Assembly (NCBI GenBank): GCA_029582165.1
Contig: CM055888.1
Location: 16,105,501 to 16,169,500 of the forward strand
Direction: 5' to 3'
DNA length: 64,000 bases
Source: Portulaca oleracea
Taxonomy: Eukaryota; Streptophyta; Magnoliopsida; Caryophyllales; Portulacaceae
A model generated the notes under the pieces. The model searched no databases. It was not told the DNA's origin and worked only from the letters and a program-made list of their open reading frames with translations. Below are positions 25,131 through 37,525 of the stretch, in pieces. The position numbers and the translations under genes were made by a program. Each line of letters begins with the position of its first letter. Position 1 is the stretch's first letter.

Positions 25131-28100
25131 TGTAACGCCCCGGAAATTCAATTATGAACTTAACGGTGAAAGTCAAACGTTAACTAACATTAACAGCGGA
25201 AGATTCATTTTTTTTTCTTTTTACTAACTTGGGCGCTACTGCCGTACCTCTGAAGAGATACAAGGCGAGAACAGAGACTAACAAAACAAACTACGAACTT
25301 CAAATTAATCAAACGGAAAAAAATTTTTCGAAATCTAGAACCACATAAACTCAACATTCCCTACACTTCAAGTCTGAACATAAACTAAACTTTGTTCTCA
25401 AAACATTTAACTCCAACGTCCTCACTTCTAGAGCCCGTTCCCATCACATAACTGATCTTCACCTGAAAACAAAACATTCACAACATGAGGGGGAAACCTC
25501 AATAATGTCTACCCCTAACTGTCAAAACAGTTCAAAGATCATTTCAATTCATTTAGGGGAAGGGAACAAGTCAAACCTTTTCACAACTCATTTGAATCCC
25601 AACCCAAAATAACAGAGTTTAGAAATAACAGAACTTAGAAACATCAGTACAAGCTTTCAACTCAGACAAACCACAACGTTCCAAAAACCTCAACTGAATT
25701 AGAATCAAACATCAGAAATCAAAAATCAGAAACCAGAAATCAGAATTCAGAAACAGAGTAATCCTTTCCTCAGAAAACAATCAGAATTTTATTATGCGGG
25801 CGAGATTTGCCTATCCCCAGAATATCAGAACTCAGAATCAGAACAGGATCTTAGATCCTCAGAAATCAGAATATGGATGGCGGTCGAAGCGAGAATCAGA
25901 TGTGTGCACAATCTCAGAAATAATATCGGGACTCCCCGATCTCTTGATAACTCCCCTGCAGGAACAGATCCTGGTCTAAGGGTTGTTACCCGCAACCCGC
26001 TTATGGTTTCACTTTGATTATTAGTATCTTATGAAGTTCAGATGTCAGACTTTTAACAAAATCCAACCCAGTTTCTCAAAACTTGCATAAATAAACTTAG
26101 AGTTTAAAAGACTGTCACATTTTACTCAACTCAGAAAATAACACACAGACATCCAAATCAGACAGTCCAACTTTACAGAAAATCCCCGTGCGGGATGCAT
26201 GCTTCATAAAACATATTAAAATTCACAAAACAGATAAAAGAGCATCCTAAAGGGGATTAAAGCATAGACATTACCTGAATATGATAATCTTCACGTAGAA
26301 AATTCACAGGAGCTTCTAATCGGATACTCGCTCGGTCCTAGATTAAAAACGGCCTAAAATTAATATTTCTACCACTAACAGCTAAACACTTCCCAACTTA
26401 TCGTAACCTTTCCCAAAGAGTTAGTAATTTAAAGAGCGCATTAAAGTAACGGTATCACAACCTAATTAGTTTAAACATAATATACTCCAAAGTACCATAG
26501 GAATACATACATGTATAAAATCATACCAAACTAACTAGTGTGACCCCTAACATGTAAACTTGCATGGTACTATTCACAAAAAATATAAGTATGCCATTAT
26601 AACATTTAAAGAACATGCTAGGTCACATAATTACATAATCTTATCAAAACCATATTTTTAGGGTTCCTAACATGTTCCTAGGTCAAGATTTATTCAAGCT
26701 AATTTAATATCATGAACTTAGAATTAATAAGGAGAACTCAACATTTATACATGAACCTTATAAACTAAAAAAATAAAACATAAGACTTGTAACTAATAAC
26801 GTGGGACTTTTATAAACTAAATTATGCAACTTTGATACCAAAATATATGAACTTCAAAACTAACAAACATGAAATAAAATATGAAACTTTATTAATAAAA
26901 TATGAAACTTTAATACTAAGAATATATGGAACTTTAATAACATTAATAACATGAACTCTAAAATAATAATACAAACTCTAAAGTAGTAACATGGACATTT
27001 AAAATAATATGTAAGTAACAAGATGAATCTTTAATATAAGAATATGAAACTTTTAATAAAACTAATAATAATAATAATAATAAATAATAATAATAATGAT
27101 ATGAAACCTTATAACAAAATCATGAAGCTCTATAATAATACTAACATGTATCTTAAAATAATATGGACTTAATAACGTAATGAAAACTTAATAATACTTG
27201 GAACTTAATAATGATAATAATAACATGAAAATAATAAATCGAAACTTAATAATAACTTACGAAAACTTCAAAATAATAATAACATGTAACTTTATAATAT
27301 GAGGTAATAATAATAATATAAACTTCATAGTAACTTAGTACTCAATAACAATAATAATGTGAAACTTTTAGTAACAACTTAGAAACAATAATACGAACTT
27401 AAAATAATACGGACTAAATAATAATATTACGAAAATTTATTAATAATGATACGAAATTTAATAACTTACGAACTAAATAATAAAATTATGAAACATAATA
27501 ATAAAATTACGAAACATTATAATTACTTATAATAATGAACATATGAGCATTAATAACATAAAATATCATAATGTTAAGCACATGCACATTAGACCTCCTT
27601 TACTCATAATAAACTCAAATACAACTCTAGCAAAATCCCACCAATTTACCACCCTTATACCACTTCACACACACACACACACAATAACTCATGCACACAC
27701 CAACCCTCGAACCCTTGACCCAAACAACACCCAAAACCATGTATATTACACAAAGCAACATCAACAACACTAACTCACACATACACAGTAACACACGCAC
27801 CCACACTAACACACACACCCATACATACTAACCTACCATCAACCCTTGAACCCTTGACCCCAAACAACCCTACTAACCCACGCATACATACACAGTACAC
27901 CCATACTCATGCATACACACAACCTTCATAATTAACAACAAGAAGAAGGAGAGAGAGTTATACTATAAGAGGGAGGAGGGTGGAGCTTTGTCTCGCCGGG
28001 ATTGGGTACCGGAGCTGGGTGGTCGCCGGGGGTCCGGGCAACGTCGGGTTCATCGGCGAAAGGCGGTATCGGTGCGTCGGGGTCGGCAACAGCAGCTAGG

Positions 28101-28834
28101 GCTTCCTTCGGGGTATCTCGGCAGCAGCAGCTCGGGTCGGCACGAGAGGAGTTGCGGTGGTGTTCTGGGCTGCGGTGGTCGGGTACCGTCGGCTGCAGCA
28201 GAGGGTCGCCGGAGAGTGGTTGGTGGTGGTGGTGCAAGGTGGTCGGGGTTGGGGTGAGCTGGGGAAAACACGTAGAGAAGGAAGAAAGAGAAAAAAAAGA
28301 AGGGGGATGGGGGTTTGTATTTGAGAATGTGACAAGAGGAGGGATAATGGTAGATGAAGGAGAATAGAGGGAGCAGATTGAGCGAAGAGAAGAAGAAGAA
28401 GAAGGAGAAGTATATATAGATGGGATGTGAAGGGGTGTTCGTACGAGTTGTTTACTGCATGGGGGTTTTAGTGTGCATGCAAAAACCCACTGGGTAAAAG
28501 GGAGGGAGAGAGATACGGTCAGTAGGAGAAAAAGGGGGAAAATCTGATTAAACGTTGATTTTGGGGGGAAAATATGCTGATTTGAATTAGTAAAAAGGGG
28601 GGAAGAAAAAGTTAAGGGTTAATTTAGAGGGGAAAACCTTACAAACTGATCCTAATAAAAATTACCCGATAACCGAAAATTTCCTAACTGATATTTTTCA
28701 GTCACTAAAAATTTCAAGTAACCCACTCGCGATCCTAAAAGCTCCACGTGATAACAACTCATATAAATAAACGGAAAATAACCCACGTCAGGAATTTTAA
28801 CGGTAATAATAATAGAATTTTTCGGGGTTTTACA
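25131..28834 (-). repeat. Long LTR-B (Tekay/chromovirus-like) inside the composite
   Basis: Read on the minus strand it starts TGTAAAACCCCGAAAAATTC and ends CCGGGGCGTTACA, with a purine-rich tract (TTCTTTTAAGGGGGTAATGA) on one side and a primer site on the other. At 3.7 kb it is in the size range of Tekay-type LTRs. The 5 bp on its two sides differ (CATTC, TCATT), so it did not land here as a separate solo LTR. It holds ATCAGAA tandem repeats (about 25700-25760), a long AATAAT/ACTTAATA low-complexity tract (about 26860-27540), CA-rich repeats (27660-27910) and a GC-rich patch (27970-28270). Confidence 0.75.
28411..28419 (-). promoter_or_regulatory. Probable TATA box of LTR-B
   Basis: CTATATATA on the minus strand, about 415 bp inside LTR-B from its 5' end and followed by a CTTCTT-rich leader-like stretch, the layout of a U3/R promoter. 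Confidence 0.5.
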
Positions 28835-29469
28835 TCATTACCCCCTTAAAAGAAGTTTCGTCCTCGAAACTTAAACTCATACTTAACGGTTTTTCGGACG
28901 GGAAACCAGCGGCAGTTGTAACCAAAACTCGGGGTTTTACATCATTACCTTCTTCAAAAGAGTTTCATCCTCGAAACTCAACATGTCTTATGCATTGTAT
29001 AGGCGTTGGCACCTCAATCATATATCCTCCTTGGTTTCCAGATAGCTTCACTTGGGTGTAGTTCACGCATCACACTTTCACTAGAGGAAGGTTCTTCCTT
29101 CGAAGTTGCTTCCCTCCAGTAACTAGAATCTCCAGCGGTTGTTTCTCGTACGTCAGGTCTTCTTTTAGCCTCCGACTCCTCGTCAGGGTCTCATTATGGT
29201 TGTCGGCCCTCCTCGGGGCTTTATTTTATACCCTTCTCGGAATTTTGAATCTTTCAGAGAAGCTGGAATCGTCGTTCAAGGCAAAGGCGACGGTACGACA
29301 TCTACCAGATATCCAAAAACAACAAGCATGCACTTGCAACTCAAAAAGGATCAAAGAAACAAACACACATCTCATTTCCCCATCCTACACTCATCACTCC
29401 GAACGTAGCATCCTAAGCTCTAACTAAAAACCTAATAGACACTTAGGAGCTACCAGGTCGTAACCCAGA
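28835..29469 (-). other. Chimeric internal stretch with duplicated polypurine tract and LTR start
   Basis: In minus orientation this follows the outer LTR-A primer site and runs up to LTR-B. Its last 107 bp duplicate the junction of polypurine tract and LTR start: TTTCGAGGATGAAACTC...GGTAATGATGTAAAACCCCG near 28930-28975, and again TTTCGAGGACGAAACTTC...GGTAATGATGTAAAACCCCG near 28825-28866. The motif resembles the end of a gypsy pol gene. No intact frame. Confidence 0.6.
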
Positions 29470-29481
29470 GCTCTGATACCA
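29470..29481 (-). other. Primer-binding site behind outer LTR-A
   Basis: TGGTATCAGAGC on minus, 3 bp after the GCGTTACA end of the right LTR-A, as expected for a 5' LTR on the minus strand. Confidence 0.85.
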
Positions 29482-29484
29482 TTC

Positions 29485-29777
29485 TGTAACGCCCCGACCC
29501 CTCCCGAACCGCGGACATTACCAATAACTACTTCAAGGATCGCTGACTAGCCCCACAAATCACCACAATTCTTTCCAGCGTGCTTCGTCCTCGCTCACAC
29601 GCTGCCTGAGAAAACTTCCCAGGAGGTCACCCATCCTTTGACTACTCCCAGCCAAGCATGCTTAACTGAGGAGTTCCCAACGGATGAGCTAGCATAAAAG
29701 AAGGTGCACCTTGGTGATATGAGTAGTCATTTCAATCCTTTTAAGCCACACTTTAACCACATATCTGAGGTGTTACA
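29485..29777 (-). repeat. Cassandra-type LTR-A, right copy (5' LTR on the minus strand)
   Basis: 293 bp, same length as the left copy and about 96-97% identical by eye. Ends at the TAATG target duplication. Confidence 0.85.
29614..29717 (-). ncRNA. 5S rRNA-derived segment in right LTR-A
   Basis: Same 5S-like block as in the left LTR, with one changed base in the box A region (AAGCATGC in place of AAGCGTGC). Confidence 0.85.
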
Positions 29778-29782
29778 TAATG

Positions 29783-30120
29783 GGTTTCGAAAGTCAATCT
29801 AGTGGACCCTTGAAAGAGGACCTAGAGAGGTTTATCCAAAGTGAAGGTCCAAATCTATAGTCTTGGCCGAGTCAGTCTCACCTTTTGAGTCCCAGGGTTA
29901 GGAGTTCATTGGTTGCTTCGAAGAACCCCAAAACCCTATTTTGTTCCTTGACTGTTATTATGATTTCCTTTCTTGCTTTAGTCCCATAGGTTAATTATTT
30001 CCCCCTTTTTATCGATTTCACCCACCTTAAATTGAATCTAAACATCAATTAGCTCAACTATTAGGAAATTGCTCCTTGAGGAATCGACAAAAACTCGGCT
30101 AATCTACAACTCATCTTATA
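29783..30120 (+). repeat. Decayed Athila-like LTR, right part
   Basis: Continuation of the LTR-like sequence interrupted at 24701. Ends near the TCCTTGAGGAATCGAC and CTCGGCTAATCTACAAC blocks typical of gypsy LTR 3' ends. The exact end is not fixed. Confidence 0.5.
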
Positions 30121-30884
30121 TACTAAATTGAAAATGTAATATAAATATAATTAAATTCTATAAGTATACCACATAATGCAAGTTGTGTAAAATTATATTT
30201 TATTAACAATTTTTTAATTTTATAGGAAAACACATAAATATATTTGGCGGATGGAGTGGACACGATTAAGGTATCATTTGTGTTTGTTAGTGTAGCCGAG
30301 AAATGTTGAACTCATTATAATTAGTATCAAAAATCCAAATAAATATTACTTTTGATGAAAAGGAAGATGGTTAGCAAATCTCTATCATCCATGTGGTTTG
30401 TGGCTATAGACAAACATTGTTTTTAAAAGCGGTCAAAACTTAAAAAGTAGATGGAAACGGGTGGCAGAGTCATAGCGGCAGGAGTGGATAGGGATGGCAA
30501 CAGATCGAAGACGAGTAAGAGATAGGTTCCTCCAACTCCGCTCCAATTAATAATCGGAGATTGAGGTCCACCTCCAAGTCATTAATCAGAGGAGGGGTGG
30601 GCCTCATCTCCTATAGCCGTCAATCAAATCCGAAACAAAGCAGAGCCGATATGTTCAAACAAAAGATTTGAAACCTTAAATTAGGCTTGTATGGGTCCCA
30701 GCTTCAAATTACAAATTCCTTGCCCTTTCATTAACCAAAAGAAGCCACATATCTTATCCTGACTCCTGCTTGCAGCATTGCATATATATATATATTCAGA
30801 TTCATAAATACACCTAGGATGAGCAGACAAAGTCTTAGAATTTACACTATGCATATGATGTGATATGAGTGGATTTGTTATGAC
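30121..30884. other. Intergenic stretch, no gene seen
   Basis: AT-rich sequence with a short (TA) run at about 30781-30795. It should include the 3' UTR of the minus-strand GNAT-BRCT gene. Confidence 0.5.
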
Positions 30885-33800
30885 TCAAAGGGATTCTGCA
30901 AACTGAGGAGCATCCAAGTCAAGCTCTTGCTTCATGATGCAATTCATAAACCAGTCACTATTGAAAGTTGGAATTCCACTTCTCACAGCTAACAATGCTT
31001 CCTCCATGTCCTCCTCACTTGCAATACATATCATCTGTGACTTTTCACAAATCTCTTTCACACCAATTTTAACCTGAATATGCATAATGGAAGCAATTGT
31101 TAGGGAGTTCTTACTTCGAAATATATAAGCTATATGTTACTGTGTTTTGAAGTGAATAAAAACGCCTTGAATTTCAAAGATATGGAACACAGGTGAGCCA
31201 GAACAATTTCACATAACCATCTTTAAGGACAGGACATTTTACCAAAGAACTTGGGTTTTCAACAGCTAGCGCTCCTAAATCATAGCAAAAGTTCTCCTTG
31301 GGAACTGCTCTGCCTATCTTTCTATGGAACGGTAAATTTTCGTCAAAGGCAATTATGAATCCTTTGTTATGACATCTAGCAAAATACCACCAGGAGCCAT
31401 GGGAAGGTGATGGAAGGAATCAGAATGAAAATTTAGCACATCTCCTTTTGCTTAGAGTTGCACCAAAGACGGTTCGAGTGCACTATAGTCAATCCATGGT
31501 CTGCAACTCAGACTTAATGGATATCTTGTTTCTTTGTCACCAATAAACTGACAATCACTAATTCTCAAACAATTTAAACTGATGCTTTGTTCAAACATCA
31601 TTCTAAGGTTCAGCACAATCTAACAAGTCAGGTTCAGTAATATTGGCAAACAATGTGCTGACTGCCGAGGATCAAAACACTTACTTTGCCACCAGCAGAC
31701 CGGATAATGGCTGCTAGTGTCTTAACAGGAGGATGAACATGGGTTGTAAGACTTATAGTGTATCCTTTGAGCAGATTTCCAGGATTTTCTCTGGCTCTGA
31801 GGACCGCTTCTTTCAAATCAACCCTGAATTTCATTAGATAATCTTCATCCTTGAGAATGAAGGGTACTTCATCTGGAAAGTAAATATATATATGAAAAAA
31901 ATAATAAATATTAGAGCAATGAAGAAAGCGTATAGCAAACCTCATGCAACCACCAGACTGAAATACAAACACGCATTCATATTGAAGAAAGTGCTTTGAA
32001 TACTAACCAACAAATCTGCCTTTTCTTGAACTTTCTTTCAGCCAGTTAGGTGAAAGTATCCACGCCCTGTCAAATTTATAAACATCAAACTCAGGAGTGT
32101 CTGACAATGTTATATCAAGATGAGAGAATCTTGTTTTCAAAGAACAAGTTAACACGATTTACACAACATATTCAACATAAAAGTGGTAACATGATGAACT
32201 TAACCTACCCTGAGCATAGAGCAGTGCAGAAGTTCAAGGTTGTTCTAGCTTTTCCAGTAAGAACATGTGAGCAACAGCTTCCATCAGTAGTCACATGTCC
32301 ATCTAGTTCCCATATTATCTGCACCAACAAGATCAGTGCATGACCAGAATGGACACAAATTTATGGACAAAATACTAACCTACATAAATCATATGAGATT
32401 ATAATGTACTCAATGTACTGTACTGGGTGGCTTGAAAAAAGCACATGAACTCTTCATGGCACAAGTATTGAAGTCACCAGGATAATGTTAACTAATATCA
32501 CAAGCAATCATTTCAAATAAATGCAATGAAAACTTAAATTTGCTTCTTAAGTTATGAAGTGGACAAGCAAACAAACCTTTGTAAGATAAGCCTTTTTGGT
32601 ACCATCAGCTATATCCATCAACATGATACTGAATTGCTTTCCTGCTGCCTGAGATTCCTCTCTGGTGAGTTTTAGTGAGCTCTCGTCAGCACTCTGCTTC
32701 AAACAACCACCTGCAACTGCATCTGCATCTGCAGATCTAACTGTTTCTGAACCTAGAGGACTTTGGTTAGACAAAGAATCATCTTTCCTTATATTCTCCA
32801 AATCCAATGCAGAATCTGGGTGTAATTCCTCATCAGTGAGCTGACTAGCTTTAATCCTTTTGGATTTTAATGAGGATGAGGAAGTTTCCCAAGTTCTCTT
32901 CATTTTTCGTTCATATGTCAAACAAACATGTGAATTTCTATTCAGGCCACTATTCATTATCTCATGGGGAACTAATGCCAAGCCATTCTGAGTCTGTTTG
33001 CTCACTGGAGAACCTGCAAAGAGCCACTTCAGATGATCAATAATTTAACTTGCACATCTAATCCACCACAAAGGCATTCTAGATTATGAACAAGGTCATT
33101 CAAGATTTCAGGTTGTATTTTCCTTATCTAAAACAATTTATTCCTTCAAAACACCAATGCTAACTTTAATTTGAGTCCAGAGAGAACAGCACACCCAAAC
33201 TACAAAAGCGTATCCTCACTGTAGGAACCCAGGTATGTACTTGTGGCTTTAAAGTTTACATATGTAGAGGCTTTCCTCATGAAGAAAAAAATGATCATCC
33301 AACACATCTGTCAAAATGCATCCAAGAACATCTCCCTCCCCCCACCCCAACCCCCAACCCACGTGCGGCTTCCCACATATACACACTCAAGCAGAAAGAT
33401 AGGAAGAGAAAAAAAGGCAAGCAAGTAGTAATTAGAGGAAGGAGGCAGAATCATCTGGCCCGTAAAAGTAGGGAGTATAAACTGTAGCTTGTCTAACAAA
33501 ATTTCAAAACCCACCATTCAGCTGGAGGTTCAGGTTCTCTTTTCCAGTGGATAATCTAATCACTGATGTCGGAAGATCATGGCCCTCTCCGCCATCATCT
33601 AAGCTATAAAACTCATCAGTTGATGAACTTGGCTTCTCAGGTGCCTTCAACCAAAGCTTTGTAGAATTTCCTCGGGCATCATGGTGGTTCTTGTTCAGGT
33701 GAGAAACCATAAGGGTTGAACCCCCAGGAAAACATAGTGCTCGCCGAATATCAGCCTTTATGGGAAGCTTTCGAGCTTTACCTTTAGTATCCACCTCTGC

Positions 33801-36800
33801 TATTGGCACAAATCGCTGCATTCAGACTCGCAAAATTCAAATATGGGCATACATAATTGCTTTGACCAACTAATAAGTACATAGAATGATGATTGATAGA
33901 CTTCATGTAAGTATTTTACACCGAATAAACAATTCCCAATTCCATTTCTTAGATAGGCCTGACCCCAAGTCATTAACAACCAATGAGAAAACAATTGTAC
34001 AATTTCTATGGAACTGCACCATCTGACAATCAATATAAGGATTTCATTGCAAGTAAATTCCTCAAGATGGATCAACATACCAATTCTACTTGGGGAAATA
34101 ATAACCAGGATATACTATAGCAAAAACATTGCCTTTTCAGTTTCAACTTAAGAGAATATCAAAGAGTACCTGTTTATGCCAAAATCCTTCAGATGCCTTG
34201 TCCCCCCAACACAAAACTGTGGAGATGCCAACACCCTCAAGCCTCTTAATTAGTTCCAAATATAAGGATCGGCCAATTCCCTGTATTATGTCACAGTTGA
34301 AGTGGCAAAATGATTCAAAAATATTGTAAAGAAATAGGAAAAAAGGTCCGATTGGCACATAATCCCAACTTCTTCTGAATGCATGACAACAAAACCACCT
34401 TCTGTCCCCCTCGCAGACATGTCTATGTCACACCCAAAAAAAGGGGGAGAGCAAGAAGATTACGTTTGAATTTATGTTCAGACTGCTTTCTAAAAGGTGC
34501 AAGAATCAAGAACTAAAAGAAAATACAGCTGGGCCTGGGACAATGCTCCATGTGACCCATGGCAAACTTACACGTGTAAGAGATTACATGCTTCAAAAGG
34601 AAAAATACCTTATGCTGGTGTGTTGAATCAACAGCAGCAAGAGGAATTTCAGCATACCGTGTGTCAGCTGGAATAATTTGGTAGGTAATTGCTGCAACTA
34701 CCTGCAACAAGCAGCAGAGAAGAACAGTAGATAGACAAATCCTATTAGGCCACAACTTTTGTGCCATCTAGTATTAAAGGGAGCAAATAGGGGTCAGCTA
34801 ACACAATACATTCTTTGCATTATTCTGCATGTAGGAAAAGGATAAAGGTGAATTGTTTTGACACCTAGTAGCCATTTTGGTTTTGTGTTCGACATTTTAG
34901 ACATCCCACATCCGACCACCAGTGGCGAAATAGGCGTTTTCATTAATACTCAAATCAATTTAGAACCAAATGGCATCATATCTTGGCATCATCAGTTCTA
35001 CCACATACTATTGAAAGTCAAAACACATAGGGGATAGTAACCTACAAGCCCAAGGCAAAACAAGTTTGAGACAAGTATACCTTTTCTGAACCTTCCTCGG
35101 ACTTCAGCCTAAGAAGCAAAGTGCAGAATCTCCTAAACAAAGAAAAGTAAAAGTCAGTAAAATGTCAAACAAATAACTAGGAAAATAATTCTTTTTTCAT
35201 CACTTATCACCAGGTAATAGAGGACAAACAATGTTGCGATATATTTTGGTCTAACAAACATTGGTTTTAGCAAGCGGGTTAGAGCAAGGATGGGCTGTCG
35301 GACATTGATAACATGACAAACAGAAAAATCTGGAACGTTGACAGGAAAAGAAGCATAACTAGACATATACACCATATAGAGAATTGTAGTAGCATACCCA
35401 TTTGAAACACATTTTTCTAGAAATGATGATTGCTTTCCCGTATTTGCAGCATATTTCATGGCTGGCAGCTCTTTCATGTATAAACTCAAGATTTCCTGTA
35501 AACAGACATTGAGTCAAACAGTATTTACCACCTTAGTGAGTGCTTGTGTGTAACAGGTAAGTTCACAGTATATTTGGTGGTGGTGGTGGTGGGGTTGGGG
35601 GGGGGGGGGGGGGACTACTACCAAACAAGCATAATGCCAAAAGAGGAAAATATGACAATACTGAAACTTGTGATAAGGATAATGGCTACATTCATTTGAT
35701 CCATCTGATTTACTTTAGAAATTCATGGAGAACCTTAAATTATACTTCCTCCGCTTCATTTTATCTTTCTTTTGGAGATGGTGGGGGAAAACCAATATTG
35801 CAAAAATCTATAGGGTAGTTAGTGAGAAATTTAATTGAATATGCTTAGTTAAAATCAAAGTTTGGGGTTGATAAAATGAATGTTAATGACTTAATGAAAC
35901 AAGAAAAGTTAGTTAAAACGTTGGATAAAAAAGAATGGAGGGAGTAGTGAAGTTTGAAATTTCACTAGAGCTTTCCAAGCTTGAAGTTCGTATAACAAAT
36001 GAACTTAAAACAATTCTGTAACTTTATAGGATAACTAATTTGACATGGCTTATAGAATCAGTATGTTAAATTCTCTCTAAAGTGATGCTTCCTACACAAG
36101 TTCTATTGTCATTTAAAGGTACAACCTTGCAAATCATGTATCTCAAATTCCCCACTGTGAAAAAAGAAATCCATAACAATCCTCCCTTTGTTCTATTTCT
36201 TGTATTCATAAACACTAGCAATATATGTTTGAGCTGCGAAGACTTGTATGTTCTTTTTGTAGGTAAGGTAAGCTTGGGTAAATTTTGATAAAGTAAGAAT
36301 TTGTGAAGTATGAGAAAAGAATGGTAAGTTTATGCAAATTTTGGTCAAAATTTAGCTATCGTTTCCCATATTTTGCATAAACTTACCATGCTACTCATAC
36401 TCTACTAACTCTTACCTTACCAAAATTTACCCAACCCTACCTTACCCTCAAAAAGAAGACAATGATCTCACGAGCCATGATACAGAAGGAAGAGTTATTT
36501 CCTGACTCATTCATCTTTATTATTCTTAGATTTAGGATACCAATCCATGTGAATAGTGCACCAAATGCGATAAGAATTGTGTCACTGCCAGGACCAATAT
36601 TTAGTGTTGTAAAAGTCAAAGTAACACTTTGATTTCCTCTACTAAGATTAAGCCATTGTGAAATAAAAATTCTATAAGATTGGCTTCTAGGAGTTTAAAA
36701 TTGCCATCAAGATGTGCATTATACAATATCAAGTTAGTTTATATTGAATTCATGCAGATAAACACTGTTCAAATTTATTAAGTACTAACACATGTGAATA

Positions 36801-37480
36801 TATGAATGAAGTATACCATACCTGAAGCAAAGACTTCTTTTGACAATCAACATCTTTGGGGTTGATGAGCAAGAACTGACAATCGACATAAGACCCAGAT
36901 TCTTTTTCTTCCCCTTGAATATCCCCAAGAAGCAATTCAAATGAATGAACTCAAAAAGTCAAAAGGCATGCAAATTAAGATAACTCTATCATATGTATCC
37001 TAAATTAACAAATCTGAAATCTTAGTAAAATCACTTAATGAGACAATATAATTTACCATTTTCCCCCAATTTGAGGTTACCCAGATCGCTGCTTCCACTA
37101 GGCTTCACAACTTCCACAACTGCTACAATTAACAGCGACAATTGAAAATTTTAACAAAATGATTAAACCCAATAACAACAAAAACACAGTCGAGCAACAT
37201 TTATTCGAGCTTCAAACCTGAGATTTTGACTTTGGTGCTTCTGGAAGCAGAAATCTGCAGCGAAGTCGGAGAAGATTCGCATTTGAAGTTCTGAGAAGCC
37301 CCTTCGATTAAAACCTCACAATTACCTAAAACATTACACCCAGCAAAGCGGAAATTTTGAAAAACTCCATAGTGAACAGACTGCAGTTTGTAATGAAGGT
37401 TAGGGTTTCTGGGTATCTAGAAAGTTACCGATGGAGATGGGAGAGAGAACAGTGGGAGGAGACGACTTCTTCCGCGCCAT
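30885..37480 (-). CDS. GNAT acetyltransferase plus tandem BRCT domain protein
   Basis: Fourteen exons: 37429-37480, 37218-37325, 37057-37122, 36822-36913, 35398-35495, 35081-35132, 34609-34701, 34170-34280, 33515-33815, 32577-33013, 32209-32318, 32008-32066, 31685-31872 and 30885-31073. All are GT-AG and in phase: 1956 nt, 651 residues, TGA stop. The exon 4 acceptor could also lie a few codons downstream. Residues about 155-260 form a GNAT fold with the acetyl-CoA motif Q185-x-x-G-x-G190 (QHKGIG) and GFWHKQRFVPI. Residues 325-450 are polar, with a basic patch (KRIKASQL) that may be a nuclear signal. A tandem BRCT pair ends the protein: about 451-545 (GAWILSPNWLKES) and 555-645 (SAGGKVKIGVKE, FNSDWFMNCIM, W630). 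BRCT pairs bind phosphopeptides in DNA-damage proteins, so a nuclear role joining acetylation to damage signalling is inferred. Related Arabidopsis proteins are annotated as BRCT DNA-repair proteins. Confidence 0.9.
35570..35613. repeat. (TGG)n and long G run
   Basis: GGTGGTGGTGGTGG followed by an almost unbroken run of about 18 G at 35597-35613 in intron 4. It is a G-quadruplex-prone low-complexity tract. Confidence 0.85.
35745..35944. mobile_element. Stowaway MITE in intron 4 of the GNAT-BRCT gene
   Basis: Left end CTTCCTCCGCTTCATTTTAT. Reverse complement of the right end CTCCCTCCATTCTTTTTTAT. TA on both sides (35743-35744, 35945-35946). 200 bp. Confidence 0.75.
36261..36449. mobile_element. 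Foldback MITE in intron 4 of the GNAT-BRCT gene
   Basis: The left arm begins AGGTAAGGTAAGCTTGGGTA. The reverse complement of the right arm begins GGGTAAGGTAGGGTTGGGTA. The two pair for most of 90 bases, through TGGTAAGTTTATGCAAA, so the unit is a near-perfect hairpin. Confidence 0.7.
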
Positions 37481-37525
37481 TGAAGTGTTTTCAAAATGCT
37501 GAATTTTGGAACGAGGGAAAGTTTC

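Larger units (their letters stand above)
24702..29777 (-). mobile_element. Composite Cassandra-type LTR element carrying a foreign 3.7 kb LTR
   Basis: Flanked by identical TAATG repeats (24697-24701, 29778-29782). Read on the minus strand, the order is: LTR-A (29777-29485), primer site GGTATCAGAGC, about 635 bp of chimeric sequence, a different long LTR-B (28834-25131), a second primer site, a 120 bp internal stretch ending in a purine-rich tract (AAGTGGGGGTGAC), and LTR-A (24994-24702). Both LTR-A copies start TGTAACACC, end GCGTTACA and contain 5S rRNA sequence, the hallmark of Cassandra TRIMs. Ordinary Cassandra elements are under 1 kb, so this 5.1 kb form is unusual. No protein is encoded. 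Confidence 0.85.

Noticed and set aside
27932..28367. Overlapping frames on both strands in a GC-rich patch (His/Pro-rich and Gly/Arg-rich peptides)
   Set aside because: They lie inside LTR-B in low-complexity, strand-biased sequence, overlap in several frames and show no domain; GC-rich composition alone keeps the frames open.
25131..28834. LTR-B as an independent solo LTR insertion
   Set aside because: Its flanking 5-mers differ (CATTC and TCATT), and it sits exactly between a primer site and a polypurine tract.
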